Assembly (NCBI RefSeq): GCF_004295665.1
Contig: NZ_CP034759.1
Span: 124,001 to 188,000 of the forward strand
Origin: Litorilituus sediminis
Lineage (GTDB): Bacteria > Pseudomonadota > Gammaproteobacteria > Enterobacterales > Alteromonadaceae
Direction: 5' to 3'
Length of the DNA stretch: 64,000 nucleotides
Part shown: in pieces, positions 16,997 through 25,876 of the stretch
How positions within the stretch are numbered: the first letter of the stretch is position 1
Layout: each line of letters begins with the position of its first letter
Made by a program: the position numbers and the translations under genes
Notes under the pieces: model-generated
What the model saw: the letters and a program-made list of their open reading frames with translations, nothing else
Told to the model about the DNA's origin: nothing
Databases searched by the model: none

Positions 16997-18343
16997 TTAC
17001 TCAGCGAGTAGCTTGTCAATGAGTTGTTCAGGTTGTAGTGGATCATAACTGATGATTTTATCTAATGTAATCAGTGCTAAGTTATCTGTGCCACTAGGTC
17101 TGGCTAACCAAAAGCGTGGTATAACGCTTGTTAAGTTTGAGTTAGTTAATGTTATGCGCTGAATGCCACCGCTTTGTCCGCTTTTCCCGCCAGTTTTATC
17201 GCCAATTAGCGTGCCAAATCCATGGTCTTGCATGGTATTGGTAAATAATATTGAGGAAGAATAAGTATATGGGCTTACTAATACGGATACCTTACCTGTA
17301 AATCTTAGTGGGTTGTCGGTATCTACTTGCTCTATGGTAGTAATTTCACCTTCAACTACATCACCTTCTTTTTGATCTTTACCAACTCTACCAGCAATGA
17401 CTTTAACCTTATAATTTGAGCCTGACTTCCATGGCTTATTGGCAATATACTTAACAATACCTTGTTTCCAGAAGTGATCATCACCACCGCCGTTTCTTCT
17501 AATATTTATGATTAAATGAGTTAACTTGTTTTCTTTAATTTGCTTGAACGTAGATTCGAAAAAATCAAACACTCTCGCTTCATCTTCTAGCCATAAAAAG
17601 GTATTAACGGTCAGCAGGCCGGTATTTTCATTAATTTGTGAAAACTGAAAGTTTGCTTCAAAACTGCTGTCTTTAGCTGCTATTTCACTTGCAGCTTCTA
17701 TTGAAATGTTTGCGATATTAATATCACCTTTAGTGATGTCTAAGCTAAATTGCTTTTGTTCGCCAAACATCATCCAGTAATAGGCTGCAAATCGTGTTTC
17801 TAGAATCACTTTTCTATGTTCATGACTATCGCCATGAGTTCTTTCTATTAAGGGAGTCAACACCTCATCTATAGATAAACCATTTATCTTAGTAATACGG
17901 CAACCTGCAAGCTTTGTAGCAGAGCCATTTAACTTGCTTTTAATAATGAGTTTTTCATTATCGAATTTTACCGTAAAAGGGAATAATGTGCCGCCATTGT
18001 TAAGGTAGCTCTTAATTAAGCTGTTTCGAGCTGTTGGTGTAATTGATGCGTGACCATCTGACATTAGGCTATTAAATGTCATCATCTTAAGCCAAAACTC
18101 CCGTACCGAAATAGACTTAGTGATGCTTTTTTTAAAGTCATTCACCTGTTGATAGAAGCCGTTGATATCTTTAACGGTATAAGATAAGTCAGGGTGGGTT
18201 TTATCAATGAAAGTTAACCATTGCTCAATATCTTGTTTAGCTTGGCTAGGTTGAAGCATTGCCTGATAGTGTTCCAGAGTTGTTGCTTTTACACTTAGCG
18301 TTAACAGGAAAATAGCCAGTAAGGTGATTATTCTTTTAAACAT
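16997..18343 (-). CDS. S41-family (tail-specific) peptidase, exported
   Basis: This 448-residue protein has a signal peptide (about 1–20, ending SVKA) and a C-terminal S41 catalytic domain. The nucleophile region reads SPYTYSSSILFTN and the general-base region GDKTGGKSG. A helical N-terminal region (about 30–110) precedes a PDZ-like part with INGLSIDEVL. It resembles periplasmic C-terminal-processing-type proteases, but its substrate is unknown. It is transcribed divergently from the LysR gene at 18451, which may regulate it. Confidence 0.85.
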   Translation of the reverse strand: MFKRIITLLAIFLLTLSVKATTLEHYQAMLQPSQAKQDIEQWLTFIDKTHPDLSYTVKDINGFYQQVNDFKKSITKSISVREFWLKMMTFNSLMSDGHASITPTARNSLIKSYLNNGGTLFPFTVKFDNEKLIIKSKLNGSATKLAGCRITKINGLSIDEVLTPLIERTHGDSHEHRKVILETRFAAYYWMMFGEQKQFSLDITKGDINIANISIEAASEIAAKDSSFEANFQFSQINENTGLLTVNTFLWLEDEARVFDFFESTFKQIKENKLTHLIINIRRNGGGDDHFWKQGIVKYIANKPWKSGSNYKVKVIAGRVGKDQKEGDVVEGEITTIEQVDTDNPLRFTGKVSVLVSPYTYSSSILFTNTMQDHGFGTLIGDKTGGKSGQSGGIQRITLTNSNLTSVIPRFWLARPSGTDNLALITLDKIISYDPLQPEQLIDKLLAE

Positions 18344-18450
18344 ACATATCCTATAAATGATGAGTTATTAATTTCGATGAATGGATTGTACGTAAGCTTT
18401 GTGTAGATTAATATTAACTAAAACTTATTCTTTAATTAGGTTTTAACTTA

Positions 18451-19362
18451 ATGATAAACAGTGATGACTTGCGATTTTTTCGAACGGTCGCCTCTAATAC
18501 TTCTCTTGCGGCAACGGCTAGAGCACTGAATGTAACGCCACCTTCCATTACACAAAGGCTGCAAATCTTAGAAAACAAACTGAAGTTAAAGTTAGTTGAT
18601 AGGCACAAACGCAGTATTAGTTTGACGGAAGAGGGAGTATTCCTAGCTGAGCGTGCAGCGCTAATTCTGGCCGAAATGGATGATATGCATGAGGCGATAT
18701 ACAGTCAGCGCAATGAAGTTGCAGGTTGTTTGAAAGTTTTAGCGCCACTAGGTTTTGGCCGAAAATATATCGCGCCGTTAATTACTGAGTTTCAACAGCA
18801 GCATCAGAACTTATCGGTTGAATTGCAATTATCAGATAACCCGGATTGGTCAGAGAAAAATTCGTGGGATATTATTATTAACATTGGCGAGCTTAGAGAC
18901 TCGACATTAAAACTATCTACGTTAGCTACGAATAAACGCTTTTTGTGTGCATCGCCTCAATACATTGACAAATATGGTATGCCTGAAAATCCTGCGCAAT
19001 TACGACAACATCACTGTATCGCCTTAAAGGAAAATAATGAGGATGTGACTATGTGGAAAATGCAGCATCGAAATACTGGCAGTACTGAATCAATCCGTAT
19101 TATTCCGCAATTATCTTGTAATGATGGTAATGTGATAAAGCAATGGGCGATGGATGGTTATGGGATAATTTCAAGATCTGAGTGGGATGTTGCCAAAGAA
19201 ATTAACCAGGGACATTTAGTTAGGCTTTTAAGTGATTATGAATTACCGCAAGCAGATATTGTCGCCTTACTTAATACCGACCAACGTGCTAGAGCTGAAA
19301 GAACGGCAAGATTCTTAACACGATTAAAAGAAGTTATTGGTGCTAAGCCTTGGTATGAGTAA
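18451..19362 (+). CDS. LysR-family transcriptional regulator
   Basis: This 303-residue protein has the N-terminal winged helix-turn-helix of LysR regulators (about 5–65; SLAATARALNVTPPSITQRLQILENKL in two parts) and a C-terminal effector-binding domain (about 90–295). It is divergent from the S41 peptidase gene with 107 bp between them, the usual layout for a LysR regulator and its target. The inducer cannot be read from sequence. Confidence 0.9.
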   Translation: MINSDDLRFFRTVASNTSLAATARALNVTPPSITQRLQILENKLKLKLVDRHKRSISLTEEGVFLAERAALILAEMDDMHEAIYSQRNEVAGCLKVLAPLGFGRKYIAPLITEFQQQHQNLSVELQLSDNPDWSEKNSWDIIINIGELRDSTLKLSTLATNKRFLCASPQYIDKYGMPENPAQLRQHHCIALKENNEDVTMWKMQHRNTGSTESIRIIPQLSCNDGNVIKQWAMDGYGIISRSEWDVAKEINQGHLVRLLSDYELPQADIVALLNTDQRARAERTARFLTRLKEVIGAKPWYE

Positions 19363-19410
19363 TACCTTGATATGAGCAATGATTAGGCTAGTCGCAAAAA
19401 TTATCTCGCT

Positions 19411-19444
19411 AGTTGTACTAGCTCAAGTCTGAGCTAGTACAACT
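19411..19444. terminator. Bidirectional terminator between LysR and the NADAR–RibA locus
   Basis: A perfect 15-bp stem, AGTTGTACTAGCTCA with its reverse complement, has a 4-base AGTC loop. It sits between convergent genes. T-runs are short on both sides, so efficiency is uncertain. Confidence 0.7.
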
Positions 19445-19467
19445 GAGTTTTAGTAAGTACAGAGCCT

Positions 19468-20516
19468 TTAGATATTCTCAATTGTTAAGGTATGTCCCAT
19501 TTTATTTTTCTTGGTAGTTAAATATTTTTTGTTAATACTGTTATGACCATCATTTAACGGTACTTGCTCATTTATTGTTATGCCTATCTCATCGAGCGCC
19601 TGCAGCTTTAATGGATTATTGGTCATTAAGTTAACCTGTTTGATATTGAAAAACTCAAAGATACCTTTGCAGAAAAAGTAGCTACGTTGATCGGAGTTAA
19701 AGCCTAAAAGTACGTTGGCTTCTACCGTATCTGCTCCTTTATCTTGTAGGTTATATGCTTTAATTTTATTAAGTAAACCTATACCTCGTCCTTCTTGGCG
19801 CAAGTAAATAAGCATACCTGAGCCATGCTCAGCTATTTTTTCATCGCAAATTGTAACTGAGGACCACAATCGCATCGCAAGCTGGAAAATGCGTCACCTG
19901 TTAGGCACTCTGAGTGAATACGTAACAGTACAGGTTCATTTTCTTGCCATTTACCAAAGGTTAAGGCGACATGCTCTTTGCCAGTTTCTGGCTCATAAAA
20001 GCCATGCATTTGAAATTGACCGAACTGAGTTGGTAATTTGGTGGATTCAGAAAATCTGAGTAGAGAGAAGCGAGCCGTTTGTTTTAACTCTTCTCGCACT
20101 TGCATCAGAATTTTTCCTAAACAATTTTGGCCATGGCCGTCACCACCATCTCCCCAATAGTCATCTTTATGAGAATGCTCTTTAATGATGCGCTCTTCAG
20201 TTGCCACTAAATAATAAGCCAATTTAACATGCTGGTTAAACTTAGCTCTGACAATATCAAGCATGCACTGGTAGCGTATGTTTAGCCAGTCTTCACGCAC
20301 ATGCTCGGCATATTTCCTGCTTAGATCGAAAGTTTCTTTTGGGGTTTTTGCTTGCCTAATTTTATCAACGATTGCTTTATCTTTAAACTTACTGGCTTGA
20401 TAACAGTGCTCACTCGTTTGCCATTGTTGTTGGTTAAATGTAATAGGGTAGGCGGCAAAATTGGATAGGTATCCGTCGGCGTCAAAGGGCTCATAAAACC
20501 AAAGATCTTTACTCAT
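19468..20516 (-). pseudogene. NADAR–GTP cyclohydrolase II fusion, split by a frameshift
   Basis: Starting at the ATG at 20516 (AAGGAAG upstream), the first frame encodes a NADAR/YbiA domain (about 1–150; [31 protein letters not shown]). It continues into GTP cyclohydrolase II up to the zinc-ligand region RCDCGPQL and stops at 19833. The rest of the cyclohydrolase (IYLRQEGRGIGLLNKI onward) follows in the −1 frame down to 19468. The switch falls at six A residues (19836–19841): the codons read AAA AAA TAG, and a −1 shift gives AAA AAA ATA, restoring about 349 residues. NADAR–RibA fusions are known; the NADAR part removes damaged riboflavin intermediates. A mutation, a sequencing error or programmed slippage could each explain this. 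Confidence 0.85.
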
Positions 20517-20764
20517 GTTTGCTTCCTTGTCTTGTACCATTCTCTTTAAGTGTAGAAGCTTTGCGATAAAGTGCATAACTATCATTAACTTCGCAGAGTA
20601 CTTTTAGCCTAGGCATTATGCGTACAGTGTAAACAAGTACCATTTTGACTTAGGCGAGAATAATTACTTTGGTTGTTAGGGCGACATTAAGGTAAAACTA
20701 AGCTAGGCTAAAGAGCGAAAATTAATCATATCAATAATAAGAAATCGTGATTTAAGGGATTAAA

Positions 20765-21331
20765 ATGAAAAAAGTAATTGTATTGTTCTCTCTCATATTG
20801 AGCTTTTCAGTAATGGCAGCGGAGCCGCTGAGCAAACCCTTACTGCAGCGTTTTGGTGACGCTGTACAACAAATAAATATTCAGGTAGAAGGTAAGCCCG
20901 AGTTGGAGGCGCAGCTAGATAACACTATGATGTTAGATAAAGCTGAATCAATGAAGGCGCTGAAGTCGTTAAGTATTTATCCTCAAATTCAGGACGTGGT
21001 TGAAGCAAATGGCTTTGATAGTGTTGATGATTTTGTCGATTTAAGCTATCGAATTATGGGGGGCTTATATGCTTATCAATCAACTCAAGTACTTAACGGT
21101 ATGTCAATGAAGGATTATATGGCGCAAATGCAAGGGCAGCTAGAGCAAATGCAAAATAATGGTATGCCAGAGCAAATGATGTCAGAACTGAAGGCTAATT
21201 TGGCTGAGCAAGTAAAAATGAGCTCTTTTATGGAAAAACTGGTAGCGAACACTTCTGAACAAGATAAAAAATTTATACAAGAGAATATTACTTGGGTGAT
21301 GACTTTGATGGAACAGAGTGACGGCTTTTAA
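20765..21331 (+). CDS. Exported protein of unknown function
   Basis: This 188-residue protein has a clear signal peptide (about 1–19, cleavage after VMA-AEP). The mature part is predicted helical and rich in Met and Gln (DYMAQMQGQLEQMQNNGMPEQMM), suggesting a periplasmic helical bundle. I do not recognise a named family. It has its own upstream region and no cotranscribed neighbour; the next gene is convergent. Confidence 0.7.
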   Translation: MKKVIVLFSLILSFSVMAAEPLSKPLLQRFGDAVQQINIQVEGKPELEAQLDNTMMLDKAESMKALKSLSIYPQIQDVVEANGFDSVDDFVDLSYRIMGGLYAYQSTQVLNGMSMKDYMAQMQGQLEQMQNNGMPEQMMSELKANLAEQVKMSSFMEKLVANTSEQDKKFIQENITWVMTLMEQSDGF

Positions 21332-21427
21332 ATCGTTTCTTTTGAATAACAGCTTTTGAATAGATAGTTTTTTAAATAATAATTTCTAAAGCAATTATTG
21401 TCCTATTTATTTTGTTGTGATGATAAT

Positions 21428-22615
21428 TTATTGCTGATAGCGCTTTTCAGCCTTGCTAACTTTGCTTAGGTAACGTCTTGTTTCTGCTCTTGGGTGGCGC
21501 TTAGTTAAGGTATTGAATACTTGCATCGAAGTGAGCTTATTGATTTTCTTTGCAGCAATACCTCTATTGCTATCAAAGGTTTTAAATACATTACCAGCAC
21601 CACCATTGTAGGCTGAAATCATCGCGTAGTGCTTACTTTGGGCGCGGTTAATTGTTTTCAGGTATTGCTGTTCTAATATGTGTAAATAAGCGGTGCCTAT
21701 CTCTATATTTTGCTCTGCTTTAAATAATGTTTGTTTACTGGGCACACCGGGCTTTTTTAAAATGCGTTGATAGACATCTTTACCGGCAGTTTGCGGCATA
21801 ATTTGCATTAAACCATAGGCATTAGATGAGCTAACGGCAAAAGGATTAAAGCTACTTTCAGTTTCAATGACGGCAAAAATTAACTCTGGTTTGATTTGAT
21901 AGCGATTAGCAGAAGCGAGTACATAGTTAGCGTATTTGTTTTTCCGTAGTTGTTGATGCTTGTTCACCATAGCTATTTCAACATAGCGAATTGTTTTACC
22001 ATTGGCCCTTTTTTGTTTTAGTTGTTTGGTAATGAGATATTGAGCAAAGCGATTGGCACGCCATTGGTATTCAATCGCTTTATTGTCTTGATCGACAACT
22101 TGCCCTAATAAATAAGGCTTACCTTGTAGGGTGGGAGACTTATCTGAAAAAATATCAGTATTGGCTGGGTTTTCTGAGGTAAGCAAGGTGGTCACAATTG
22201 CTTTTTGCAGTTTTTCTATTGGCTCTTTCGTTGCTATGGTTTCAACAATAATATGACCTTGTTCAAAATCGACTAAGGCTTTTGATTGGTATTTATTGGT
22301 GTATTTTACGTATTTCTTTTTGCTAGGTAATTGTGAGTTATCTTTGCCCCATATTGATTCAATGATGTTTTTTAGCTCTTTGAAACGCTTATTTAGTTGA
22401 TTAATGTCATGTATGACGCTTTCAGGCGACTGTTGGTATTGGCGGGACTTATTTTTTGCGTATTGCTTTATTGCTTTTTCAGGATCATTACTGGTGATAG
22501 CTTTACTTAACTGCTTTTGATCATAGCTGGTACAGCTTTGCAAGGCAGTCAAGGTGAGTAGCAGGCAAGTTACTTTGCAGAACATGGTAAATAATTTAGT
22601 GAGCTTTGCTGCCAT
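21428..22615 (-). CDS. mltC: Membrane-bound lytic murein transglycosylase C
   Basis: MltC cleaves peptidoglycan glycan strands from the inner face of the outer membrane. The 395-residue protein has a lipoprotein signal ending LQSC (residue about 28), an MltC N-terminal DUF3393 region, and a C-terminal SLT domain (about 235–390). The catalytic Glu lies in IFAVIETESSFNPFAVS, with the downstream AYGLMQIMP and AYNGGAGNV motifs. Length and order match the family. The first ATG is used; an internal ATG at 22585 would still leave a short lipoprotein signal. Confidence 0.92.
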   Translation of the reverse strand: MAAKLTKLFTMFCKVTCLLLTLTALQSCTSYDQKQLSKAITSNDPEKAIKQYAKNKSRQYQQSPESVIHDINQLNKRFKELKNIIESIWGKDNSQLPSKKKYVKYTNKYQSKALVDFEQGHIIVETIATKEPIEKLQKAIVTTLLTSENPANTDIFSDKSPTLQGKPYLLGQVVDQDNKAIEYQWRANRFAQYLITKQLKQKRANGKTIRYVEIAMVNKHQQLRKNKYANYVLASANRYQIKPELIFAVIETESSFNPFAVSSSNAYGLMQIMPQTAGKDVYQRILKKPGVPSKQTLFKAEQNIEIGTAYLHILEQQYLKTINRAQSKHYAMISAYNGGAGNVFKTFDSNRGIAAKKINKLTSMQVFNTLTKRHPRAETRRYLSKVSKAEKRYQQ

Positions 22616-22656
22616 TGCTACTACAACCTTTGTTGAAAAGTTACATGTGATACGGA

Positions 22657-23940
22657 TTAAAATGATGGAATATGCTTTGATAGCGTTAACGCTTTTTCTT
22701 TGTTTAAAGCAACTGAGGTAATCATGGGCTTATTTTGCATATTAACAAGAGGTAAGTTACTTTTATTTTCACTAAAAAATTTTTTATCTCGTATTTGAAA
22801 TCGCTTCATAACTGCAGGTAATAGCTCAGTTTCTGAAAACCATAACAATGCAGCAACAGGTAAAGAAACTAAGGCACCAGCACCAAAAAAGCCTAACCCT
22901 AGTACGCGTTTGCTTTTAGCGCCTAAGCCCATATCTTCTTTTTGACCAAAATGTTTTGACAGCGCAACTGAGTATTCTTTTGCAGCTTGCTTTAATGCCT
23001 CTTTACTTGTTTGCCCTGCGCTATATAAAGACATTGATTGTTTATAGGTTGTTTGTAAATCAGCAATGTCACTAAAAGGGTCGACAACTTGTTTCCATAG
23101 CTCAGGTTTATCTAATGGTAAGTTTTTGGGAATATCCAGTACAGGCATTTCAGCTAAACATTCTTGTTGGGTTGCATTTATTTCCATAAAGTCATCAAAT
23201 GCTTGGCTATATCGCGTTTCAACAATAATGTTTGCCTTCTCTAAAGCACTAAAGTTACTTAAACAAATGCCAAAATTGTAGTGGTAGCCTTCGCACGCTA
23301 AGCCAATAAGCTCATTAATTTTTTCTTTATCATGTTTAGAATTTGCAAGCTCAGAGATAACAGCGTTTTCCCAGCGGGTTCTGGTGGCTTCTTTATCGTG
23401 CATATTTTGCTGTTGGTAGTTGTCAAAAACACGCAATAATTCATCATGGCTGGTATGCAGTAAGCCCAATTGCTGTGGTGACTTTTGATATAAACGCATC
23501 ATAATGGTATCAAAGCCATGACTGATATGCTTTTTAGGCCATGCGATAAAATTATCAATATGTTGTAATTTGGGCTGCCATTTCTTTAACATGGCGCTGA
23601 GTGCTTGCCATTCACTGTTATTTCCTAGGTTAGCAAAACTGGTGACGCCTTGTTTCGCCATATTACTCGGCATAGAAACCAAGTCATTATTGCGCGATAA
23701 GATACGCACAAAATTTGCTTCTATAAGTGCTTTTAATGGTGAACATTCTGGCTTGAGTAAGGCAAGTCTCGCGGCAGGTAAATTGAGCAAATAACCATCA
23801 TTAATGAGTACTCTTTCGCCCAATAATGCTTTACGTATAAGCATGTTATTGAAATTTTCTAAATTCATTTCAATCTGCCAAGGGTAACGTTGTACTAAAT
23901 CATCAGCAGTCCCTAGATAGGTATAGTTAGCAGTTGTCAT
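22657..23940 (-). CDS. Protein of unknown function with one C-terminal membrane segment
   Basis: The product is 427 residues from the ATG at 23940, which has GAGGA six bases upstream; an ATG at 23964 lacks this. It is mostly polar and helical. One hydrophobic segment near the C-terminus (about 345–367, GLGFFGAGALVSLPVAALLW) is followed by a basic patch, consistent with a tail-anchored cytosolic protein. I see no catalytic motif and do not recognise the family. It lies upstream of mltC on the same strand, 42 bp away, so the two may be cotranscribed. Confidence 0.65.
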   Translation of the reverse strand: MTTANYTYLGTADDLVQRYPWQIEMNLENFNNMLIRKALLGERVLINDGYLLNLPAARLALLKPECSPLKALIEANFVRILSRNNDLVSMPSNMAKQGVTSFANLGNNSEWQALSAMLKKWQPKLQHIDNFIAWPKKHISHGFDTIMMRLYQKSPQQLGLLHTSHDELLRVFDNYQQQNMHDKEATRTRWENAVISELANSKHDKEKINELIGLACEGYHYNFGICLSNFSALEKANIIVETRYSQAFDDFMEINATQQECLAEMPVLDIPKNLPLDKPELWKQVVDPFSDIADLQTTYKQSMSLYSAGQTSKEALKQAAKEYSVALSKHFGQKEDMGLGAKSKRVLGLGFFGAGALVSLPVAALLWFSETELLPAVMKRFQIRDKKFFSENKSNLPLVNMQNKPMITSVALNKEKALTLSKHIPSF

Positions 23941-24045
23941 CAGATCCTCAAGCAGCGAGTGCAATTATGGCGAAGTGGTTAATTTGGTTGAGATATTTTA
24001 GTAAATTACCTTGTTAATCTAAGCTATGCAAGTATTGCTTTTCTG

Positions 24046-24615
24046 TTATTTAATAATGCCTTGCACGCGCATTTGTAACTGAGGAATGACTTCATTTTCA
24101 AACCAAGGATTTCGTTTTAGCCAGATATTATTACGCGGGCTAGGGTGAGGTAGTACTATCATATTTTTTGTTAATAATGTTTGCCAACGCTGTGTTAAAT
24201 CCGTGATGCTGTCATCGCTTTGTAGGTGAAATTTACTGGCATATTTGCCGATGATTATGGTCAGTTCAACTTGCGTTAACTTTGCGAGTAAACTGCGGTG
24301 CCAGGTATCGGCACACTGGGTTAATGGGGCTAAATCGCCGGACTTTCCTTTACCTGGGTAGCAAAAGCCCATAGGCACAATAGCAAAGAGGTTTTTATCA
24401 TAAAATTGGTTTTTATTTACACCAAGCCAGTGCCTTAATCTATCACCACTTTTATCATCAAAAGGAATACCTTTATGGTGTGTAGCAATACCGGGCGCTT
24501 GACCTGCTATCAGTATTTTACTGTGCTCACTTATTTGCAGTATTGGCTTTGGCGGCAGTGGCAATTTATCTTGGCATAATTGACACTGCATTATCTGATT
24601 GAGCAATTTGTCCAT
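24046..24615 (-). CDS. Uracil-DNA glycosylase family protein
   Basis: This 189-residue cytosolic protein of the UDG-like superfamily has motif 1 GQAPGIATHHKGIPFDD (about 38–55) and motif 2 LPHPSPRNN (about 153–161). It starts with a Cys pair (QCQLCQD), but it is shorter than iron-sulfur family 4/5 enzymes and lacks the full cluster set. Members of this subgroup are often annotated as uracil-DNA glycosylases without proof of activity. A base-excision role is likely but not shown. Confidence 0.8.
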   Translation of the reverse strand: MDKLLNQIMQCQLCQDKLPLPPKPILQISEHSKILIAGQAPGIATHHKGIPFDDKSGDRLRHWLGVNKNQFYDKNLFAIVPMGFCYPGKGKSGDLAPLTQCADTWHRSLLAKLTQVELTIIIGKYASKFHLQSDDSITDLTQRWQTLLTKNMIVLPHPSPRNNIWLKRNPWFENEVIPQLQMRVQGIIK

Positions 24616-24701
24616 AGATATTTTGCGCGTATACTTACTAGTAAAGGTATAATGACATAAGCTTAGTAGGCGATAAAGCCTTGAACAAGCTAGGAGGAAC
24701 T

Positions 24702-24911
24702 ATGGTTTCATCCGTTACTAACACCAGTAGTGCAAATGCTGTAGCACAAGTTGTTCAGCAACAAAATCAACAGATTGAAGCGCAAAAACAGCAACAGGCG
24801 CAAGAAGCGGCTAGACAAGAGCAACGTCGAGTTGAGGAAGTGGAAAGACAACAGGCTTCTCAAGCAAATCAAAATGAGCGCTTAGGAAGTAATGTTGATG
24901 TTTCCATTTAG
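24702..24911 (+). CDS. Small Gln-rich coiled-coil protein
   Basis: This 69-residue protein has an optimal AGGAGG four bases upstream of the ATG, which supports a real gene. The middle (about 15–60) is dense in Gln, Glu, Arg and Ala (QQQNQQIEAQKQQQAQEAAR) and should form a single charged helix or coiled coil. There is no signal peptide. The function is unknown. It is divergent from the UDG-family gene. Confidence 0.6.
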   Translation: MVSSVTNTSSANAVAQVVQQQNQQIEAQKQQQAQEAARQEQRRVEEVERQQASQANQNERLGSNVDVSI

Positions 24912-25303
24912 TTGCTGGATTTACTCGCTGGATATAATATCAAGCTAAAACCACGGAAGAAAATGCGTTTAGCACTGAACTTATTATGGAATGCCAGAGC
25001 AAATTCTCCTGGATAACCATTATCAATACTTTGCCTATAAGCCTTTTAACTCTCGCTGAATGCTCAAATAGTGAATGCAATTGGCATAAGAAGGTAACTA
25101 AGGTGATATCGGGTATTTTCGTCTCGTTTCGCCACTATTCGCTACTATAGATTCAGCAAAACTATCAATTCATTTAAGATAATGAACCTCTGTAAATTAA
25201 CTTGCAATTAAATCATTGAAAAATTGGTTTTTTACTTAGGCTTTATCTACGCTTATTAGTAACGATAGACAAAGGCAAAAAGGTTGATAATCGCGAGGGA
25301 ATT
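24912..25303. other. Non-coding gap before the CBS gene
   Basis: In these 392 bp I see no convincing gene, RNA or terminator. The last 100 bp are AT-rich and presumably carry the promoter of the CBS-domain gene, but no box pair is strong enough to name. Confidence 0.5.
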
Positions 25304-25741
25304 ATGATGGAGTCATTAAAAGTACAAGAATATATGAACCACTACCCAGTTACGTTTACTGTAGATATGGCGCTAGAAGAGGCATCTTTACGTTTTCTAA
25401 AAACCAAACAAATTGGTGGTCCAGTGATTGATAATAACTTTAAACTCTTAGGGTTTTTATCTGAAAGTGATGTGTTAGCTAAAATGATTGATACCATTTA
25501 CTACAATGAACATATTGCCCATGTTGCCGATATTATGCGCAAGGACGTACTGTCGGTAAAACCTTACGATAGTATATTAGAGCTCGCGCAAAACATGCTA
25601 AAAGATAAGCCTAAAGTTTATCCTGTCATTGATGATGACGGTAACTTACTAGGAACCATCTGCCGCAACGAAGTGTTGCAAGCGTTTGACCGTCATAGAC
25701 GTGCACATTTAGCTAAAAACTTAGCTCACGCTGCTCGGTAA
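25304..25741 (+). CDS. CBS-domain pair protein
   Basis: This 145-residue cytosolic protein consists of two CBS domains (about 5–65 and 75–135). The motifs GGPVIDNNFKLLGFLSESDVL and VYPVIDDDGNLLGTICRNEVL are recognisable. CBS pairs bind adenine nucleotides or S-adenosylmethionine as sensors. There is no attached enzyme domain, so it must act on a separate partner that is not evident here. An AGGGA ribosome site precedes two adjacent ATG codons. Confidence 0.85.
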   Translation: MMESLKVQEYMNHYPVTFTVDMALEEASLRFLKTKQIGGPVIDNNFKLLGFLSESDVLAKMIDTIYYNEHIAHVADIMRKDVLSVKPYDSILELAQNMLKDKPKVYPVIDDDGNLLGTICRNEVLQAFDRHRRAHLAKNLAHAAR

Positions 25742-25876
25742 TAATTCTAGCCTTGCAGCATAGTTACATTGCGCTGTTTAGGCTATTCTCAGAAGAAAAG
25801 ATTGCAAGGTTAGCTACTGGCTTTCCTTGCTTTTAGTGTTTAAAATGCCTCTTTTTTATTTCGTTTAGAGCGCGCT

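Noticed and set aside
19468..19875. Independent short GTP cyclohydrolase II gene
   Set aside because: It lacks the N-terminal half with the zinc cysteines, which is encoded just upstream in another frame; it is the tail of the frameshifted fusion.
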